The notes: generated by a model not told the origin, from the letters alone. Numbered from the stretch's first letter, positions 11,830 to 22,396 are shown. The stretch is 64,000 nt of DNA from Rhizobium etli CFN 42 (GCF_000092045.1 NC_007764.1:62001-126000); one strand, 5' to 3'. Numbers and translations: made by a program.

Positions 11830-13227
11830 ATGAAAGAAATTGTCTGCAAGCTCCTCGTCATCGGCGCCGGCCCGGGCGGTTATGTCTGCGCCATCCGCGC
11901 CGGACAGCTCGGCATCGATACCGTCATCGTCGAAGCCGGCAAGCCGGGCGGCACCTGCCTCACGGTCGGCTGCATTCCCTCCAAGGCACTGATCCACGCA
12001 GCCGAGGAATTCGACGCCACGCAAAAAATGCTGGCCGGCAAGAACCCGATGGGCGTCCGCGTCGAAGGCGCCTCGATCGATCTCGCAAAGACAATCGCCT
12101 GGAAGGACGGCATTGTCGGCCGGCTGACGGCTGGCGTCTCCGGGCTGTTGCAGAAGGCGCGGGTGAAGATCGTTCACGGCCGCGCCCACTTCCGTGACGG
12201 CAAGACGGTGGAGGTGGAGACCGAAACCGGTCAGCAGATCATCCGCGCCGAGACGGTGGTGATCGCCACCGGATCCGATCCGGTGGAGCTCGCCAATCTG
12301 CCTTTCGGCGGCCGCGTCATTTCCTCGACCGAGGCACTGTCGCTGACGGAACTGCCGAAAAAGCTCGTGGTGGTCGGCGGCGGTTATATCGGGCTGGAAC
12401 TCGGGATAGCGTTTTCGAAGATGGGCTCGGAGGTGAGCGTCGTCGAGGCGACGCCGCAGGTGCTGCCGCTCTATGATGCAGAGTTGGTGCGTCCCGTCAT
12501 GCGCAAGCTGAGCGAGAGCGGCATCCGATTGCTGGCGGGTGCGAAGGCGATGGCTCTTGCCGATAATGGCGAGGCATTGATCGTTGAAACGTCGGATGGC
12601 CGGCGTGAGACACTGCCGGCGGATCGCGTCCTTGTCACTGTCGGCCGCCGCCCCCGAACGGCAGGTTCCGGTCTCGAGGAACTCGACCTCGATCGCGCCG
12701 GCCCCTATCTGAGGATCGACGATCAATGCCGCACCTCGATGCGCGGCATTTATGCGATCGGCGATGTGACCGGCGAGCCGATGCTGGCGCATCGGGCGAT
12801 GGCGCAAGGGGAGATGGTGGCAGAAATCGTTGCAGGCAGGAAGCGGGGCTGGGACAAAAGATGCATTCCCGCCATCTGCTTTACCGATCCTGAGATCGTC
12901 ACCGTCGGCCTGTCGCCGGTGGAGGCGCGCGCGCAAGGATATGAGATCCGCACCGCCCAGTTTCCATTCAGCGCCAATGGGCGGGCGATGACGATGCTAT
13001 CTGAGGAGGGCTTCGTGCGCGTCGTCGCCCGCGCCGACACCAATCTGGTCCTCGGCCTGCAGGCCGTGGGGGTAGGGGTCTCAGAACTTTCGGCGGCTTT
13101 TGCACTGGCCATCGAGATGGGTGCGCGCCTGGAAGACATCGCCGGCACCATCCACGCGCATCCGACCCGCAGTGAGGCCGTCATGGAGGCGGCGCTGAAG
13201 GCTTTGGGAAACGCTTTGCACATCTGA
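11830..13227 (+). CDS. lpd: Dihydrolipoyl dehydrogenase (E3) of the branched-chain complex
   Basis: This flavoprotein reoxidises dihydrolipoamide on E2 with NAD. The 465-residue protein has an N-terminal FAD dinucleotide motif [17 protein letters not shown], the redox disulfide in [15 protein letters not shown], a central NAD motif [12 protein letters not shown], and the C-terminal active-site [10 protein letters not shown]. It is the last gene of the bkd operon. No convincing hairpin terminator was seen in the ~60 bases after the stop, where Rhs-derived sequence begins. Confidence 0.95.
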   Translation: MKEIVCKLLVIGAGPGGYVCAIRAGQLGIDTVIVEAGKPGGTCLTVGCIPSKALIHAAEEFDATQKMLAGKNPMGVRVEGASIDLAKTIAWKDGIVGRLTAGVSGLLQKARVKIVHGRAHFRDGKTVEVETETGQQIIRAETVVIATGSDPVELANLPFGGRVISSTEALSLTELPKKLVVVGGGYIGLELGIAFSKMGSEVSVVEATPQVLPLYDAELVRPVMRKLSESGIRLLAGAKAMALADNGEALIVETSDGRRETLPADRVLVTVGRRPRTAGSGLEELDLDRAGPYLRIDDQCRTSMRGIYAIGDVTGEPMLAHRAMAQGEMVAEIVAGRKRGWDKRCIPAICFTDPEIVTVGLSPVEARAQGYEIRTAQFPFSANGRAMTMLSEEGFVRVVARADTNLVLGLQAVGVGVSELSAAFALAIEMGARLEDIAGTIHAHPTRSEAVMEAALKALGNALHI

Positions 13228-13283
13228 TCCGGGCTCCAACGCTTCTTCGGCTGCCGGCTCATTCCGCTAGATCCATTATTTGA

Positions 13284-13901
13284 GACGAAACCTACAGCTA
13301 CGACACCAATCATAACCTGCTGTCGCGCAGCCGCATCGGCACTTATATCTGTCCGGCGGCAACGGCGCTGCGTCCGCTACTCCGAAAACGATCCGGTTAA
13401 TAAGTCGGATCCGAACGGGCACGCGGGCATCGGCCACAACGGTGGACCAGCATTGGATCCCCTTGATAGCATAGATGGCGATACAGACGATGATGGGAAA
13501 CCAGATTTCCTAGATCCACATCCATACTTCGACGATCGCGAAATTCTACACGTTGCCGTACTGCAAGATATAGGACCCGGAGCAGCACTTGGGCTCGCTC
13601 CTGGCCTCGCTGCATCACAATATGAGCAAACTCAAAACGGTGACGGTCTGCTTCCAACACAGCGAAGCGCGGTCGAACGCATCGACAACCGAATCGAAGA
13701 GGCTTTAAATGAAGCTCATTTCGATGCGGTTCGAAGAGAGCGAATGGGCCAGGTCGTTGCTATGAATCCCAAAACGGGAAAGCCCTAGATCATATCAAAG
13801 AAGTATCAGAGAACCTGGGCGGGCAGATCAAAGATAGTCGGCGCTTCGCCCGAAGGGGTGTTCGCACGCAACTTTTCTCGCTCGGGAACGCTTGTCGTTG
13901 A
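13284..13901 (+). pseudogene. Decayed 3' end of an Rhs/YD-repeat polymorphic toxin gene
   Basis: No intact reading frame exists, but three frame-shifted segments line up as an Rhs C-terminus. From 13284 one frame reads ETYSYDTNHNLLSRS, a YD-type repeat. From 13372 another frame reads VRYSENDPVNKSDPNGH, matching the conserved end of the Rhs core. It continues for about 120 residues with a toxin-like tail and ends VVAMNPKTGKP at the stop 13786. A one-base shift at 13788 then gives DHIKEVSENLGG up to 13901. The combination MNPKTGKP-(Y)-DHIKEV resembles the tips of type-28-like polymorphic toxins. All 5' core sequence is absent. The toxin-type assignment is from memory of the motif and is uncertain; the Rhs origin is better supported. 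Confidence 0.62.
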
Positions 13902-14040
13902 TGGTCAGCGGTGGAATTTAATCAAACATGGCTCGGGCTTGCGGTTCGTTAGAGAGGAGCCCGTTCCGCCTGAAACCCACTTGAAAATCGCCGCGCCCAA
14001 AGCAAACCGTGGCCGACTATTTCTCTTGGGCGTGGCCTGA
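13858..14040 (+). other. Short open frame downstream of the Rhs relic, unknown
   Basis: A GTG-started frame of 60 codons (MFARNFSRSGTLVVDGQRW at its start) overlaps the end of the Rhs relic in another frame. It has regular composition and could be the rest of a small gene, for example an immunity or unrelated fragment. There is no clear ribosome-binding site and I recognise no family. Apart from this, the stretch from 13902 to the slipin stop at 14096 shows nothing definable. Confidence 0.2.
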
Positions 14041-14095
14041 TTTGGCTCCGACGTTGAAATCCAAGCCTGGATCAATCAACGCCAGTGTCGTTCAA

Positions 14096-14857
14096 TCACT
14101 TCGGGTTAATGGCCATCAGATTGCCCAACTCCATCGGGAAGGGAAATAAAATCGTCGAAGTCTTCTCGCTGGCGATGACGTTCAACGTGCTCAAGTACCG
14201 AAGTTGCATCGCCTCAGGCTGCTTGGCCAGAATTTCGGCCGCTTCCAGTAGCTTCGCTGCAGCTTGCTGTTCGCCTTCGGCATTGATGACCTTTGCGCGG
14301 CGTTCGCGTTCGGCTTCTGCTTGGCGAGCAATCGCACGTATCATCGACTCGTTGATATCCACATGTTTGATCTCGACAGTGGCCACCTTAATTCCCCAAG
14401 CATCCGTCTGAGCGTCGAGGATTTCCTGAATATCGGAGTTGAGCCTGTCGCGTTCTGCCAGCATTTCATCGAGGTCGTGCTTGCCGAGCACGGAGCGCAA
14501 GGTCGTCTGGGCAAGCTGGCTTGTTGCCATCATGAAATCCTCGACCTGTATTGTCGACTTCTCGGGGTCAATGACCCTGAAGTAGATCACCGCGCTGACA
14601 CGAACCGAGACATTGTCATGCGAGATGACGTCCTGGCTAGGGACATCGAGTACGCGCGTGCGCAGGTCGACTCGGATCATCTGCTGGACATAGGGGATGA
14701 GCAGGAACAAGCCGGGTCCCTTGACCCCGGTAAAGCGGCCAAGTGTGAACACCACGCCGCGTTCATATTCCCTCAGGATCTTTACCGCGGATGCGAGGAT
14801 GGCGACCGCAATGACAATGGCCACCAAATAGAAGGCAAGATCTGCAAACATATCCAT
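14096..14857 (-). CDS. Stomatin/prohibitin-like (SPFH, slipin) membrane protein
   Basis: The 253-residue protein has one N-terminal membrane segment (about residues 4-26, rich in A, V, I) followed by an SPFH domain ([21 protein letters not shown]) and a charged coiled-coil region ([22 protein letters not shown]). GAGGAGGAG precedes the ATG. Such slipins form oligomers at the inner membrane and typically pair with an NfeD protease-like partner, which is encoded just upstream on the same strand (29 bases apart). The C-terminal proline-containing peptide [10 protein letters not shown] is the kind of segment NfeD-type partners cleave in homologues. This function is by analogy. Confidence 0.92.
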   Translation of the reverse strand: MDMFADLAFYLVAIVIAVAILASAVKILREYERGVVFTLGRFTGVKGPGLFLLIPYVQQMIRVDLRTRVLDVPSQDVISHDNVSVRVSAVIYFRVIDPEKSTIQVEDFMMATSQLAQTTLRSVLGKHDLDEMLAERDRLNSDIQEILDAQTDAWGIKVATVEIKHVDINESMIRAIARQAEAERERRAKVINAEGEQQAAAKLLEAAEILAKQPEAMQLRYLSTLNVIASEKTSTILFPFPMELGNLMAINPK

Positions 14858-14886
14858 GACTCCTCCTCCTGCGTCCTTGAGCGCCG

Positions 14887-16290
14887 CTAGGTGTTCTTAG
14901 GACGGCTGGCGACCTCGAGCGCCAGCCCATTGCGGCCGGTCACCCTGACAGGGTCACCAGCAACAAGGGGTTCGGCGGAAACTGCCTTCCAGCGTTCGCC
15001 ATGCGCAATGACGTACCCCGTCAGCCCCGTCCAACTCTCAACTCTGCCGGAAATGCCAATCATCTCCTCTGCACCGGTGGTGACTTGGCGCAAGCGCGAG
15101 GTGAATGCCAGGCGAGCAACGACAAGGCTAAAGGCAAGCGTCGCAACTGCAATTGCGCCCAGTAGCGGGCGCGACACTTCCAGGCCGGGTATATCGGTAT
15201 CAAACAAAATTGTTGCCCCGAGGATGACGGCTATCCCGCCGCCAATGCCGAAAGCGCCGAAGCTTGGCGAATGCGCCTCAGCCACAGTCAATCCCACGCC
15301 GAGGAAAATAAGCCCAAGGCCGGCGAAACTCACCGGCAGCAATGCCAGGGCATAGAGACCAAGGAGGAGGCAGATGCCGCCGATCGTGCCAGGAAGCATT
15401 GTCCCAGGTGCGAGAAATTCGAAGATCAGGCCGTAGATACCGACCATCATCAGGATGATTGCGATGTTCGGATCGGTAATGACGGAAAGCAGGCGCGTGC
15501 GCCAGTCAGGCTCGAATTCCTGCACGGCCAAACCGGCGGTATCGAGCCGGAGGTCCGTTTGACCGACCCGCACCATCCGCCCTTGTGCCTTTGCAAGGAG
15601 ATCGTTGATATCAACTGCCGTGAAGTCGATGACATGTTCGCGCACCGCCGCAGTCGATGAAAGGCTCGCTGCTTCGCGGACAGCACGCTCTGCCCACTCG
15701 GCGTTGCGATTGCGCAATTCCGCAAGCCCACGAATGTAAGCGACTGCGTCGTTAACGGCTTTTGCTTCGTGAGCATTGCCTGGAGCTTCTGCCTGCTTGC
15801 CACTCGGTTCGCTCGGCTTCTTTTCGGGTTCCTCGTCACCGCCGAAAGGCTTGACGCCGAGTGCGATCGGTGTCGCGGCGCCGAGATTGGTGCCGGGCGC
15901 CATTGCCGCGATGTGGCTTGCGTAGAGAATATAGGTGCCGGCGCTGGCAGCCCGTGCCCCGCTTGGCGCGACGAAACTCGCGACAGGCACCGGCGAGGCA
16001 AGGATCGCGCGGATGATTTCCCGCATGGAGGTGTCAAGGCCGCCTGGTGTATCCATTTGCAGGACGATCAGGACCGCTTCACGTTCGCCAGCACGCTGAA
16101 TGCCTCGTATCACGTAGTCAGCGATAGCAGGCCCAATGGCGCCATTCACCTTGAGGACGACAGAAACGCGGTCGGACGCCGACGGTACGCCGAAGACCCA
16201 GGCTGAAAGCAGCAAAAACAACAACATGAAGATTGGCGGTTGCCATCGCCAACACCTCAATCCCCGCGTGCCAATCGGCGGAACGTACAT
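14887..16290 (-). CDS. NfeD family membrane serine protease (long form)
   Basis: This 467-residue long-form NfeD protein has an N-terminal signal/anchor, then a ClpP-like protease domain ([14 protein letters not shown]; catalytic serine in [13 protein letters not shown]; candidate general-base lysine in [11 protein letters not shown]). A block of four to five membrane helices follows (about 280-390), then a C-terminal OB-fold domain ([16 protein letters not shown]). It is co-transcribed with the slipin gene, and the pair is a standard stomatin-NfeD operon in membrane quality control. The start at 16290 gives a short Arg-rich lead before the hydrophobic signal; a later start is possible. Confidence 0.92.
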   Translation of the reverse strand: MYVPPIGTRGLRCWRWQPPIFMLLFLLLSAWVFGVPSASDRVSVVLKVNGAIGPAIADYVIRGIQRAGEREAVLIVLQMDTPGGLDTSMREIIRAILASPVPVASFVAPSGARAASAGTYILYASHIAAMAPGTNLGAATPIALGVKPFGGDEEPEKKPSEPSGKQAEAPGNAHEAKAVNDAVAYIRGLAELRNRNAEWAERAVREAASLSSTAAVREHVIDFTAVDINDLLAKAQGRMVRVGQTDLRLDTAGLAVQEFEPDWRTRLLSVITDPNIAIILMMVGIYGLIFEFLAPGTMLPGTIGGICLLLGLYALALLPVSFAGLGLIFLGVGLTVAEAHSPSFGAFGIGGGIAVILGATILFDTDIPGLEVSRPLLGAIAVATLAFSLVVARLAFTSRLRQVTTGAEEMIGISGRVESWTGLTGYVIAHGERWKAVSAEPLVAGDPVRVTGRNGLALEVASRPKNT

Positions 16291-16467
16291 AATATTTAAT
16301 GTATGTCGGAAATCACAAAGAAAAAGATAGAGGCGTCAAGGGGTCATGTTCAAGCCGTTTGACGCGCCGTAAAGGCTAAGTTGGGATACGAGCCGTGTGG
16401 CCTTTGTTTTTTGAAGGTCGCCGGCGGCCAGCGACGCGCATTCCGATCTGATATTGGGAGCAGCAAA

Positions 16468-17760
16468 TCAGTCCGGTTGTTTGATCTCTATAGGGCTTTT
16501 CATGATGATTTCATGATGCGGAAACGGGATAGAGATGCCAGCTTTCTTGAAGGCGTCCCACAGCGCCATCAGGACTTGCCCACGAACATTTGTAAGACCG
16601 TTCGCTGGATCCGAGATCCAGAAGCGAAGCCGAAAGTCGAGCGACGAAGCGCCGAAAGCAGTCAACCAGCAGACGGGTGGCTTATAATGATTTGCGACGC
16701 GGGGCACCGTCGACGCTGTCGCAATGGCGATCTTAACGACTTGATGCGGATCGCTGTTATAGGACGTCCCGAAGTCAACGTCGATCCGGACATAATCACT
16801 GGAGAACGACCAGTTGACGACCTGCTGCGATATGAAGTCCTCATTTGGAATGAGGTACTCCTTGCCATCGCGAGTGATGACGGAAACAAACCGCGAGCGC
16901 AGGTCACGGATCGACCCGAACGTGTCGCCAAGTGTGATCGTGTCACCCGGCTTGATCGACTTGTCGATCAAGATGATTATGCCGGATATGAAGTTCGATA
17001 CGACTTTTTGAAGGCCGAAGCCTATTCCGACGCCGACTGCGCCTGAGAAAATGGTCAGCGCCGTCAGGTCGACCCCGGTCGCCGATAGAGCGATGGCTCC
17101 AGCGATTATGATCAGGCTGATCTTGATGAATTTGCTGATCAACACCTTGATGGAAGGCGACAAGTCGGCCGACCGCTGAACCCAATGGGAAAGCATATTG
17201 CCAAAAAGGATGGCCAACCAGATCAAGGCGATCGCCAGCACGAGGGCTTTGAGCACAAGCAGAAGCGAGAGTCTCACCGTACCCAAAGTAACTGCGAGCC
17301 CGTCAAGGGCAGATAGAACCGGGCCGTCAAGACCGACTGCATAAAGAGCGATGTAGCTCCAGCTGCCGATAGCGACGGCGCGTGACAGGGTTGGGTTGCG
17401 GATGATTTTGGTCAGGACGGAGATGACGAACCATGCAGCTGCCAACGTCAGAGCCGTGGACACAAGCCAGCGTTGTGAGGGCCATGCGCTCTTGCTCAGC
17501 AAGACATTGGCGAGCCACAACCAACCTACGAGGAAAAGCCACATCATCCGGCGCATAGGAGCAATGATGACCCGAAGCAGGTCTGGATTACCCTTGATCT
17601 GGCGCGCCTTTGCCTCCATCACAGGCTCTGTGCGTGACGCAAGTAAGGACGCAAAACCCAAGCCCGCCACGATGATCGCAAGCTGAAAGAACGTCCATTC
17701 GTTCAGAATGAATGTCGTTAGCCACTGCTCGGCGATCTCGGTCATCTGCCTGATATTCAT
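16468..17760 (-). CDS. MscS-family mechanosensitive ion channel
   Basis: The 430-residue protein has about five predicted membrane helices and the MscS core. The pore-lining helix region reads AVGVGIGFGLQKVVSNFISG, followed by the beta domain IKPGDTITLGDTFGSI and a cytoplasmic alpha/beta domain ending with PFPHHEIIM. It releases solutes on osmotic downshift by family knowledge. It stands alone, 177 bases from NfeD on the same strand. The N-terminal extension of extra helices, compared with short MscS, is usual for rhizobial paralogues. Confidence 0.92.
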   Translation of the reverse strand: MNIRQMTEIAEQWLTTFILNEWTFFQLAIIVAGLGFASLLASRTEPVMEAKARQIKGNPDLLRVIIAPMRRMMWLFLVGWLWLANVLLSKSAWPSQRWLVSTALTLAAAWFVISVLTKIIRNPTLSRAVAIGSWSYIALYAVGLDGPVLSALDGLAVTLGTVRLSLLLVLKALVLAIALIWLAILFGNMLSHWVQRSADLSPSIKVLISKFIKISLIIIAGAIALSATGVDLTALTIFSGAVGVGIGFGLQKVVSNFISGIIILIDKSIKPGDTITLGDTFGSIRDLRSRFVSVITRDGKEYLIPNEDFISQQVVNWSFSSDYVRIDVDFGTSYNSDPHQVVKIAIATASTVPRVANHYKPPVCWLTAFGASSLDFRLRFWISDPANGLTNVRGQVLMALWDAFKKAGISIPFPHHEIIMKSPIEIKQPD

Positions 17761-17831
17761 GATGATGATCCGATGAATGTCAGCTAGAAAAAGCTAGCGC
17801 ATGAGTTTAGTTCATTTGGAAGAAACTAGCA

Positions 17832-18014
17832 TCAGCATTCCATTTCGTCGCGCGAAAACAGGTCGATGAAACGCTGCTCGCGGGTATCGACCTCGCTCTT
17901 GCGCAGCCATGTGCGCCCTCTTTCGCTGAGCTTCAGGCCGAGGATGGATGGTGCTGCGACAAAGTCTTCTTTCTCGCTAAAATATTTTCGCGGCAAATGA
18001 CACAAGACGTTCAT
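17832..18014 (-). CDS. Small hypothetical protein (doubtful)
   Basis: This is a 60-codon frame with a lysine/arginine- and acid-rich product (starts MNVLCHLPRKYFSEK). It has no recognised family and no strong ribosome-binding site. Its ATG lies inside the palindrome GTTCATTTGAAC at 18009-18020, which could be coincidence or could indicate autoregulation. The rest of the 460-base gap between the MscS gene and ugpB holds only the two palindromes described separately. Confidence 0.22.
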   Translation of the reverse strand: MNVLCHLPRKYFSEKEDFVAAPSILGLKLSERGRTWLRKSEVDTREQRFIDLFSRDEMEC

Positions 18015-18020
18015 TTGAAC
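18009..18020. promoter_or_regulatory. Half-conserved palindrome GTTCATTTGAAC (candidate DeoR/GlpR site 1)
   Basis: GTTCA and TGAAC are exact reverse complements around a central TT. The same 12-base core recurs at 18124-18135 in the stronger site upstream of ugpB. Two copies 115 bases apart suggest a pair of repressor sites for the ugp operon; the regulator is inferred to be the DeoR-type gene at 23224. Confidence 0.45.
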
Positions 18021-18120
18021 ACTGTATCAAGCATCCGAGCGGCTCATGGCGAAATCCGCGCGAGTCAATCACGCTTTGGAATCAGGAGGCCCGTTCGGCC
18101 TTCGGTTTGCGAGCGCTTCA

Positions 18121-18138
18121 AATGTTCATTTGAACATT
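18121..18138. promoter_or_regulatory. 18-bp palindromic operator upstream of ugpB (GlpR-like)
   Basis: AATGTTCATTTGAACATT is a perfect palindrome of two 8-base arms around TT. It lies 82 bases upstream of the ugpB ATG, in a good position to control the operon. The half-sites ATGTTC and GAACAT match those of E. coli GlpR operators, although the spacing is two bases shorter. A DeoR/GlpR-like gene sits at the end of the operon, so autoregulated repression relieved by a glycerol phosphate is the likely role. This is an inference. Confidence 0.6.
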
Positions 18139-18220
18139 CCGTTTTGCAAAGTGAAACTCGGCTGCTACCATCCACGCGTCTGGAGCGGGAGGCTGCGGAC
18201 CGAGAGAAGTGGGAGAGATT

Positions 18221-19543
18221 ATGAACAAGATCGCTTTTTTCCTGTCGGCAGGATTGACCAGCCTGTCCTTGTCCGTTCCGGCGATAGCCGCCACGAAGAT
18301 CCAATGGTGGCACGCAATGGGTGGCGAGAACGGCGCGAAGCTGGAGCAAATTGCCAAGGGCTTCAACGCGTCTCAGTCCGACTATGAAATCGTGCCGGTT
18401 TACAAGGGCACCTACGACGAGACGCTGACGGGCGCCATCGCTGCGTTCCGCGCCAACCAGCAGCCGGCCATCGTGCAGGTCTATGAAGTCGGCACCGGCA
18501 CCATGATGGCAGCACAGGGCGCGGTCTATCCGGTGTATCAGTTGATGAAGGACCAAGGCGAGCCCTGGGACCAGAACAAGTTCATTGCGCCGGTGGTCGG
18601 CTACTACTCCGACACCAGCGGCAACGTGTTGTCGCTGCCCTTCAATTCGTCGACGCCGATCATGTATTACAATAAGGATGTCTTCAAGAAAGCCGGGCTC
18701 GATCCTGAGACGCCGCCGAAGACATGGGCCGATGTGGAGGCCTTCTCGCGCACGATCATCAAGTCGGGCGCCGCCAAATGCGGCTTCACCAGCGCCTGGA
18801 TCTCCTGGATTCAGACGGAAAATCTCAACGCCTTGCACGACAAACCCTATTCCACCAAGGCCAACGGTTTCGGCGGCCTGGATGCGGAATTCACCTTCAA
18901 CAACGATCTGACGATTCGCCATTGGGGGAACCTGAAGAAGTGGCAGGACGAAGGGCTCTTCAAATTCGGCGGACCGGTCGGCGGCGATAACGCGCCTCCA
19001 ATGTTCTATTCGCAGGAATGCGCGATGTACATGAACTCGTCCGCAGGCCGGGCGGGCGTCATCAACAATGCCAAAGCCTTCAAGGTGGGTTTTGCGCCGC
19101 TTCCCTATTATGACGACGTCATCAAGCAGCCGCTCAACTCGATCATCGGCGGCGCCACACTCTGGACGCTGAAGGGGCGCCCGGAAGAGGAATATAAGGG
19201 TGTGGCAAAATTCTACACCTATCTGCAGAAGCCGGAAGTTCAGGCCGACTGGCATCAGTTCTCAGGGTATCTGCCGATCACCGAGGCTGCCTACAAGCTG
19301 AGCCAGGAGCAGGGATATTACGAAAAGAACCCCGGTGCAGATGTCGGCATCAAGCAGCTGACGCGTGTCACGCCGACCGAAAATTCCAAGGGCATCCGCT
19401 TCGGCAATTACGTCCAGGTCCGCGGCATCATCGATGACGAATTCGCGGCATTGCTCGGCGGCAAGAAGACCGCGAAGGAAGCGGTTGATTCCGTCGTCGC
19501 GCGCGGCAACGAACAGCTTCGCGATTTCGAATCCGCCAACTAA
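18221..19543 (+). CDS. ugpB: Glycerol-3-phosphate ABC transporter, periplasmic binding protein
   Basis: This 440-residue secreted protein captures sn-glycerol-3-phosphate and glycerophosphodiesters. The signal peptide is clear (about residues 1-23, FFLSAGLTSLSLSVPAIAA). Long stretches agree with E. coli UgpB as I remember it, for example QVYEVGTGTMMAAQGA, PFNSSTPIMYYNKD and GFTSAWISWIQTEN near the ligand pocket, and GYLPITEAAYKLS. The ATG at 18221 follows GGGAGAG and is preferred to an in-frame GTG twelve bases earlier. It is the first gene of ugpBAEC-ugpQ-regulator-HAD. Confidence 0.96.
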   Translation: MNKIAFFLSAGLTSLSLSVPAIAATKIQWWHAMGGENGAKLEQIAKGFNASQSDYEIVPVYKGTYDETLTGAIAAFRANQQPAIVQVYEVGTGTMMAAQGAVYPVYQLMKDQGEPWDQNKFIAPVVGYYSDTSGNVLSLPFNSSTPIMYYNKDVFKKAGLDPETPPKTWADVEAFSRTIIKSGAAKCGFTSAWISWIQTENLNALHDKPYSTKANGFGGLDAEFTFNNDLTIRHWGNLKKWQDEGLFKFGGPVGGDNAPPMFYSQECAMYMNSSAGRAGVINNAKAFKVGFAPLPYYDDVIKQPLNSIIGGATLWTLKGRPEEEYKGVAKFYTYLQKPEVQADWHQFSGYLPITEAAYKLSQEQGYYEKNPGADVGIKQLTRVTPTENSKGIRFGNYVQVRGIIDDEFAALLGGKKTAKEAVDSVVARGNEQLRDFESAN

Positions 19544-19550
19544 GGGCTCG

Positions 19551-19580
19551 GGGCAGGGGCCGCCTGGCCGGACCCTGCCT
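19551..19580 (+). other. Intergenic hairpin between ugpB and ugpA
   Basis: GGCAGGG at 19552-19558 can pair with CCCTGCC at 19573-19579 around a 14-base loop, just after the ugpB stop codon. No U-tract follows. A role in stabilising the ugpB transcript, so that the binding protein is made in excess over the membrane subunits, is typical for such operons and is proposed here, not shown. Confidence 0.5.
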
Positions 19581-19602
19581 CTCCATCATTCTGTGAGGGC
19601 CC

Positions 19603-20487
19603 ATGCAAACGAAACGAACCGTCTTTCCCAATAGGATCTTGCCTTATCTGCTTATTGCTCCCCAACTTCTGATAACCGTCGTCTTCTTTCTTTGGCCGGC
19701 CGCAACCGCCTTCTGGCAGTCGTTCCTCCGCCAGGATGCCTTCGGTTTCAAAACGAACTTCGTCTGGTTTCAGAATTATCGCCGGCTGTTTGCCGACCCG
19801 CTCTATATGGACGCCTTTGGCCATACCATGGTCTTCGCCGTCTCGGTGACGATCTTGTCGACGACGATCGCGCTCACTCTGGCGGCCGCGGCCATGCGGG
19901 TGCTGCGGACGTCCCGCATCTATTCGACCTTGCTGATCTGGCCTTACGCCGTCGCGCCTGCGATCGCCGGCATACTCTGGTGGTTCATGTTCAATCCCTC
20001 GATCGGCATCGTCGCCTATATGCTTCGCAGCATGGGGATCAGCTGGAATCATCTGATCAACCCGGATAATGCGATGGTCCTGATCGTGATCGCCGCTACC
20101 TGGAAACAAATTTCCTATAACTTTCTGTTTTTCCTGGCCGCGCTGCAATCCGTGCCGCGCTCGCTTCAGGAAGCCGGCGCCATCGATGGCGCCGGCCCGG
20201 TGAAGCGTTTTTGGACGATCGTGTTTCCGCTGATCTCGCCGACAACCTTCTATCTGGTCGTCATCAACATCGTTTACGCCATGTTCGATACTTTCGGCAT
20301 CGTTCATGCGACGACGCAGGGCGGACCGGCGCGCGCCACCGAAATTCTCGTCTACAAGGTTTATTTTGACGGTTTCATCGGGCTCAACCTGGGCTCCTCG
20401 GCAGCGCAGTCGGTCATACTCATGATCATCGTTGTTGCCCTGACCGCGATCCAGTTCCGCTTCATCGAACGCCGCGTGCAATATTGA
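19603..20487 (+). CDS. ugpA: Glycerol-3-phosphate ABC transporter permease
   Basis: This is one of the two channel-forming inner-membrane proteins of the Ugp importer. The 294-residue product has about six hydrophobic helices ([19 protein letters not shown] first) and the cytoplasmic EAA loop [17 protein letters not shown] that docks on the ATPase. It lies 59 bases after ugpB and 12 bases before ugpE. Family comparison and operon position support UgpA; sugar-type MalF relatives are similar, but the neighbouring UgpB is decisive. Confidence 0.95.
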   Translation: MQTKRTVFPNRILPYLLIAPQLLITVVFFLWPAATAFWQSFLRQDAFGFKTNFVWFQNYRRLFADPLYMDAFGHTMVFAVSVTILSTTIALTLAAAAMRVLRTSRIYSTLLIWPYAVAPAIAGILWWFMFNPSIGIVAYMLRSMGISWNHLINPDNAMVLIVIAATWKQISYNFLFFLAALQSVPRSLQEAGAIDGAGPVKRFWTIVFPLISPTTFYLVVINIVYAMFDTFGIVHATTQGGPARATEILVYKVYFDGFIGLNLGSSAAQSVILMIIVVALTAIQFRFIERRVQY

Positions 20488-20499
20488 GGAGCGTCAAAG

Positions 20500-21348
20500 G
20501 TGGTCGAAAATCGTCCTTTCCTGAATTTCCTGGCTCACATCGTCCTTATCCTCGGCGTCACGATCGTGATCTTCCCGGTCTATATCGCCTTTATCGCATC
20601 GAGCCACGGCCCCAACGACTTTCTGTCCGGTCTCGTGCCGCTGGCGCCGGGACCGCACCTCATCGAGAACTATTCGACCATGCTGTCATCGGGGATGACG
20701 AGTTCCGGCGCGCCGCCGATCGGGCCGATGCTGCTCAATTCATTTATCATGGCCGTTGGCGTTGCGGTTGGAAAGATTGCCATTTCCATTCTTTCCGCCT
20801 TCGCCATCGTCTATTTCCGATTTCCCTTTCGCACGCTCGCCTTCTGGATGATCTTCATCACCCTGATGCTGCCGGTCGAGGTGCGCATCGTGCCGACCTA
20901 CAAGGTGGTCGCCGACCTCGGAATGCTGAACAATTACGGCGGGCTCATTATTCCGCTGATCGCGTCGGCGACGGCCACCTTCCTGTTTCGACAGTTTTTC
21001 CTCACTGTGCCCGACGAGCTGATGGAGGCTGCGCGCGTCGACGGGGCGGGGCCGATGAAATTCTTCCGCGATATCCTGTTGCCGTTGTCGGTGACCAATA
21101 TCGCGGCCTTGTTCATTATTCTGTTCGTGCTCGGCTGGAACCAGTATCTGTGGCCGCTCATCGTTACGACCGACCAGAGCCTCTACACCGTCGTCATGGG
21201 TATCCAGCGCATGGCCGCGGTCGCAGACGCCGAGCCGCGCTGGAACCTCGTCATGGCGGCGGTCATTCTGGCCGCCTTGCCGCCCGTCCTCGTCATCGTC
21301 GCCATGCAACGCCTTTTCGTCAAAGGCCTGGTCGAAACGGAGAAATGA
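20500..21348 (+). CDS. ugpE: Glycerol-3-phosphate ABC transporter permease
   Basis: This is the second permease of the Ugp importer, 282 residues with about six membrane helices. The EAA loop reads [19 protein letters not shown]. The start codon is GTG at 20500 (first residues VENRPFLNF) after GAGGAG; no ATG gives a full-length protein. It is followed by ugpC after one base. The segment [12 protein letters not shown] resembles the first periplasmic loop of UgpE proteins. Confidence 0.95.
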   Translation: MVENRPFLNFLAHIVLILGVTIVIFPVYIAFIASSHGPNDFLSGLVPLAPGPHLIENYSTMLSSGMTSSGAPPIGPMLLNSFIMAVGVAVGKIAISILSAFAIVYFRFPFRTLAFWMIFITLMLPVEVRIVPTYKVVADLGMLNNYGGLIIPLIASATATFLFRQFFLTVPDELMEAARVDGAGPMKFFRDILLPLSVTNIAALFIILFVLGWNQYLWPLIVTTDQSLYTVVMGIQRMAAVADAEPRWNLVMAAVILAALPPVLVIVAMQRLFVKGLVETEK

Positions 21349-21349
21349 A

Positions 21350-22396
21350 ATGGCCCCGATCAATATCGTCGACGTCAAGAAAAACTATGGGTCGGTTCCT
21401 GCCGTCAAAGGCATCAACCTGGCTGTTGCGGACGGCGAGTTCATCGTGCTCGTCGGTCCGTCCGGCTGCGGCAAGTCGACCTTGCTGCGTATGATCGCCG
21501 GATTGGAGTCGATCACCGGCGGCCGGGTCGAGATCGGTGGTCGCAACGTCAACAAGGCGGAGCCGGCCGAGCGCGATATCGCCATGGTCTTCCAGAATTA
21601 TGCGCTTTATCCGCATATGACGGTGCGCGGAAACCTCGAATATGGATTGAAGAACCGCGGTACGGCGCGGGCGGAAATCGATCGCCGCGTCAAGGAAGCG
21701 GCCGACATCCTCGAAATCGGTCCGATGCTGGATCGCAAGCCGCGCGAATTGTCGGGGGGACAGCGCCAGCGCGTTGCGATGGGACGAGCCATCGTCCGCG
21801 AGCCGGCGGCGTTTCTTTTCGACGAGCCCCTGTCCAACCTCGATGCCAAGTTGCGCGTGCAGATGCGTGTTGAAATCCGAAGGCTGCAACGCCGCCTGAA
21901 GACCACCAGCATCTACGTCACCCATGATCAGCTCGAGGCCATGACCCTTGCCGACAGGCTCGTCGTCATGAATGGCGGGCTGGTTGAACAAGTGGGCACG
22001 CCGGTCGAGGTCTATGATCGCCCGGCAAGTTTGTTCGTTGCCGGTTTCATCGGCTCCCCGCCGATGAACCTCGTGCCGATTGAGGTGTTCCATGCGACCG
22101 AGTCGGGGGGAACTCTCGCTTTGCCAGAAGGAACGGATATGGTCGGGCTTCGGCCGGACGCATTGCTGCTTGAAAAGCCTGCCGAGCCTTCTATTCGCCT
22201 GAACGCGATCGTCGAATTGCTCGAGCCGATCGGCGGCGAAAGCCACCTGCATGTCAGATTGGGCGAGGGCCAGCAGACGATCGTCCTGACCGTTCAAGGG
22301 CGGCCGGACTTTGCCGAGTCCGCCAGGATCGATGTCTTTGCCCGCATCGATCAGATGCACCCCTTCAACAGCAGGACCGGCAGACGCACGGACTGA
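21350..22396 (+). CDS. ugpC: Glycerol-3-phosphate ABC transporter ATP-binding protein
   Basis: This 348-residue ATPase energises Ugp uptake. It shows Walker [11 protein letters not shown]-loop [15 protein letters not shown] signature [14 protein letters not shown] and Walker [17 protein letters not shown]-terminal TOBE regulatory domain follows (about 240-348, GLRPDALLL). The start lies one base after the ugpE stop. CUT1-type ATPases are often shared between importers, so it could also serve other permeases, such as those at 45-47 kb, but that locus has its own ATPase. Confidence 0.95.
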   Translation: MAPINIVDVKKNYGSVPAVKGINLAVADGEFIVLVGPSGCGKSTLLRMIAGLESITGGRVEIGGRNVNKAEPAERDIAMVFQNYALYPHMTVRGNLEYGLKNRGTARAEIDRRVKEAADILEIGPMLDRKPRELSGGQRQRVAMGRAIVREPAAFLFDEPLSNLDAKLRVQMRVEIRRLQRRLKTTSIYVTHDQLEAMTLADRLVVMNGGLVEQVGTPVEVYDRPASLFVAGFIGSPPMNLVPIEVFHATESGGTLALPEGTDMVGLRPDALLLEKPAEPSIRLNAIVELLEPIGGESHLHVRLGEGQQTIVLTVQGRPDFAESARIDVFARIDQMHPFNSRTGRRTD

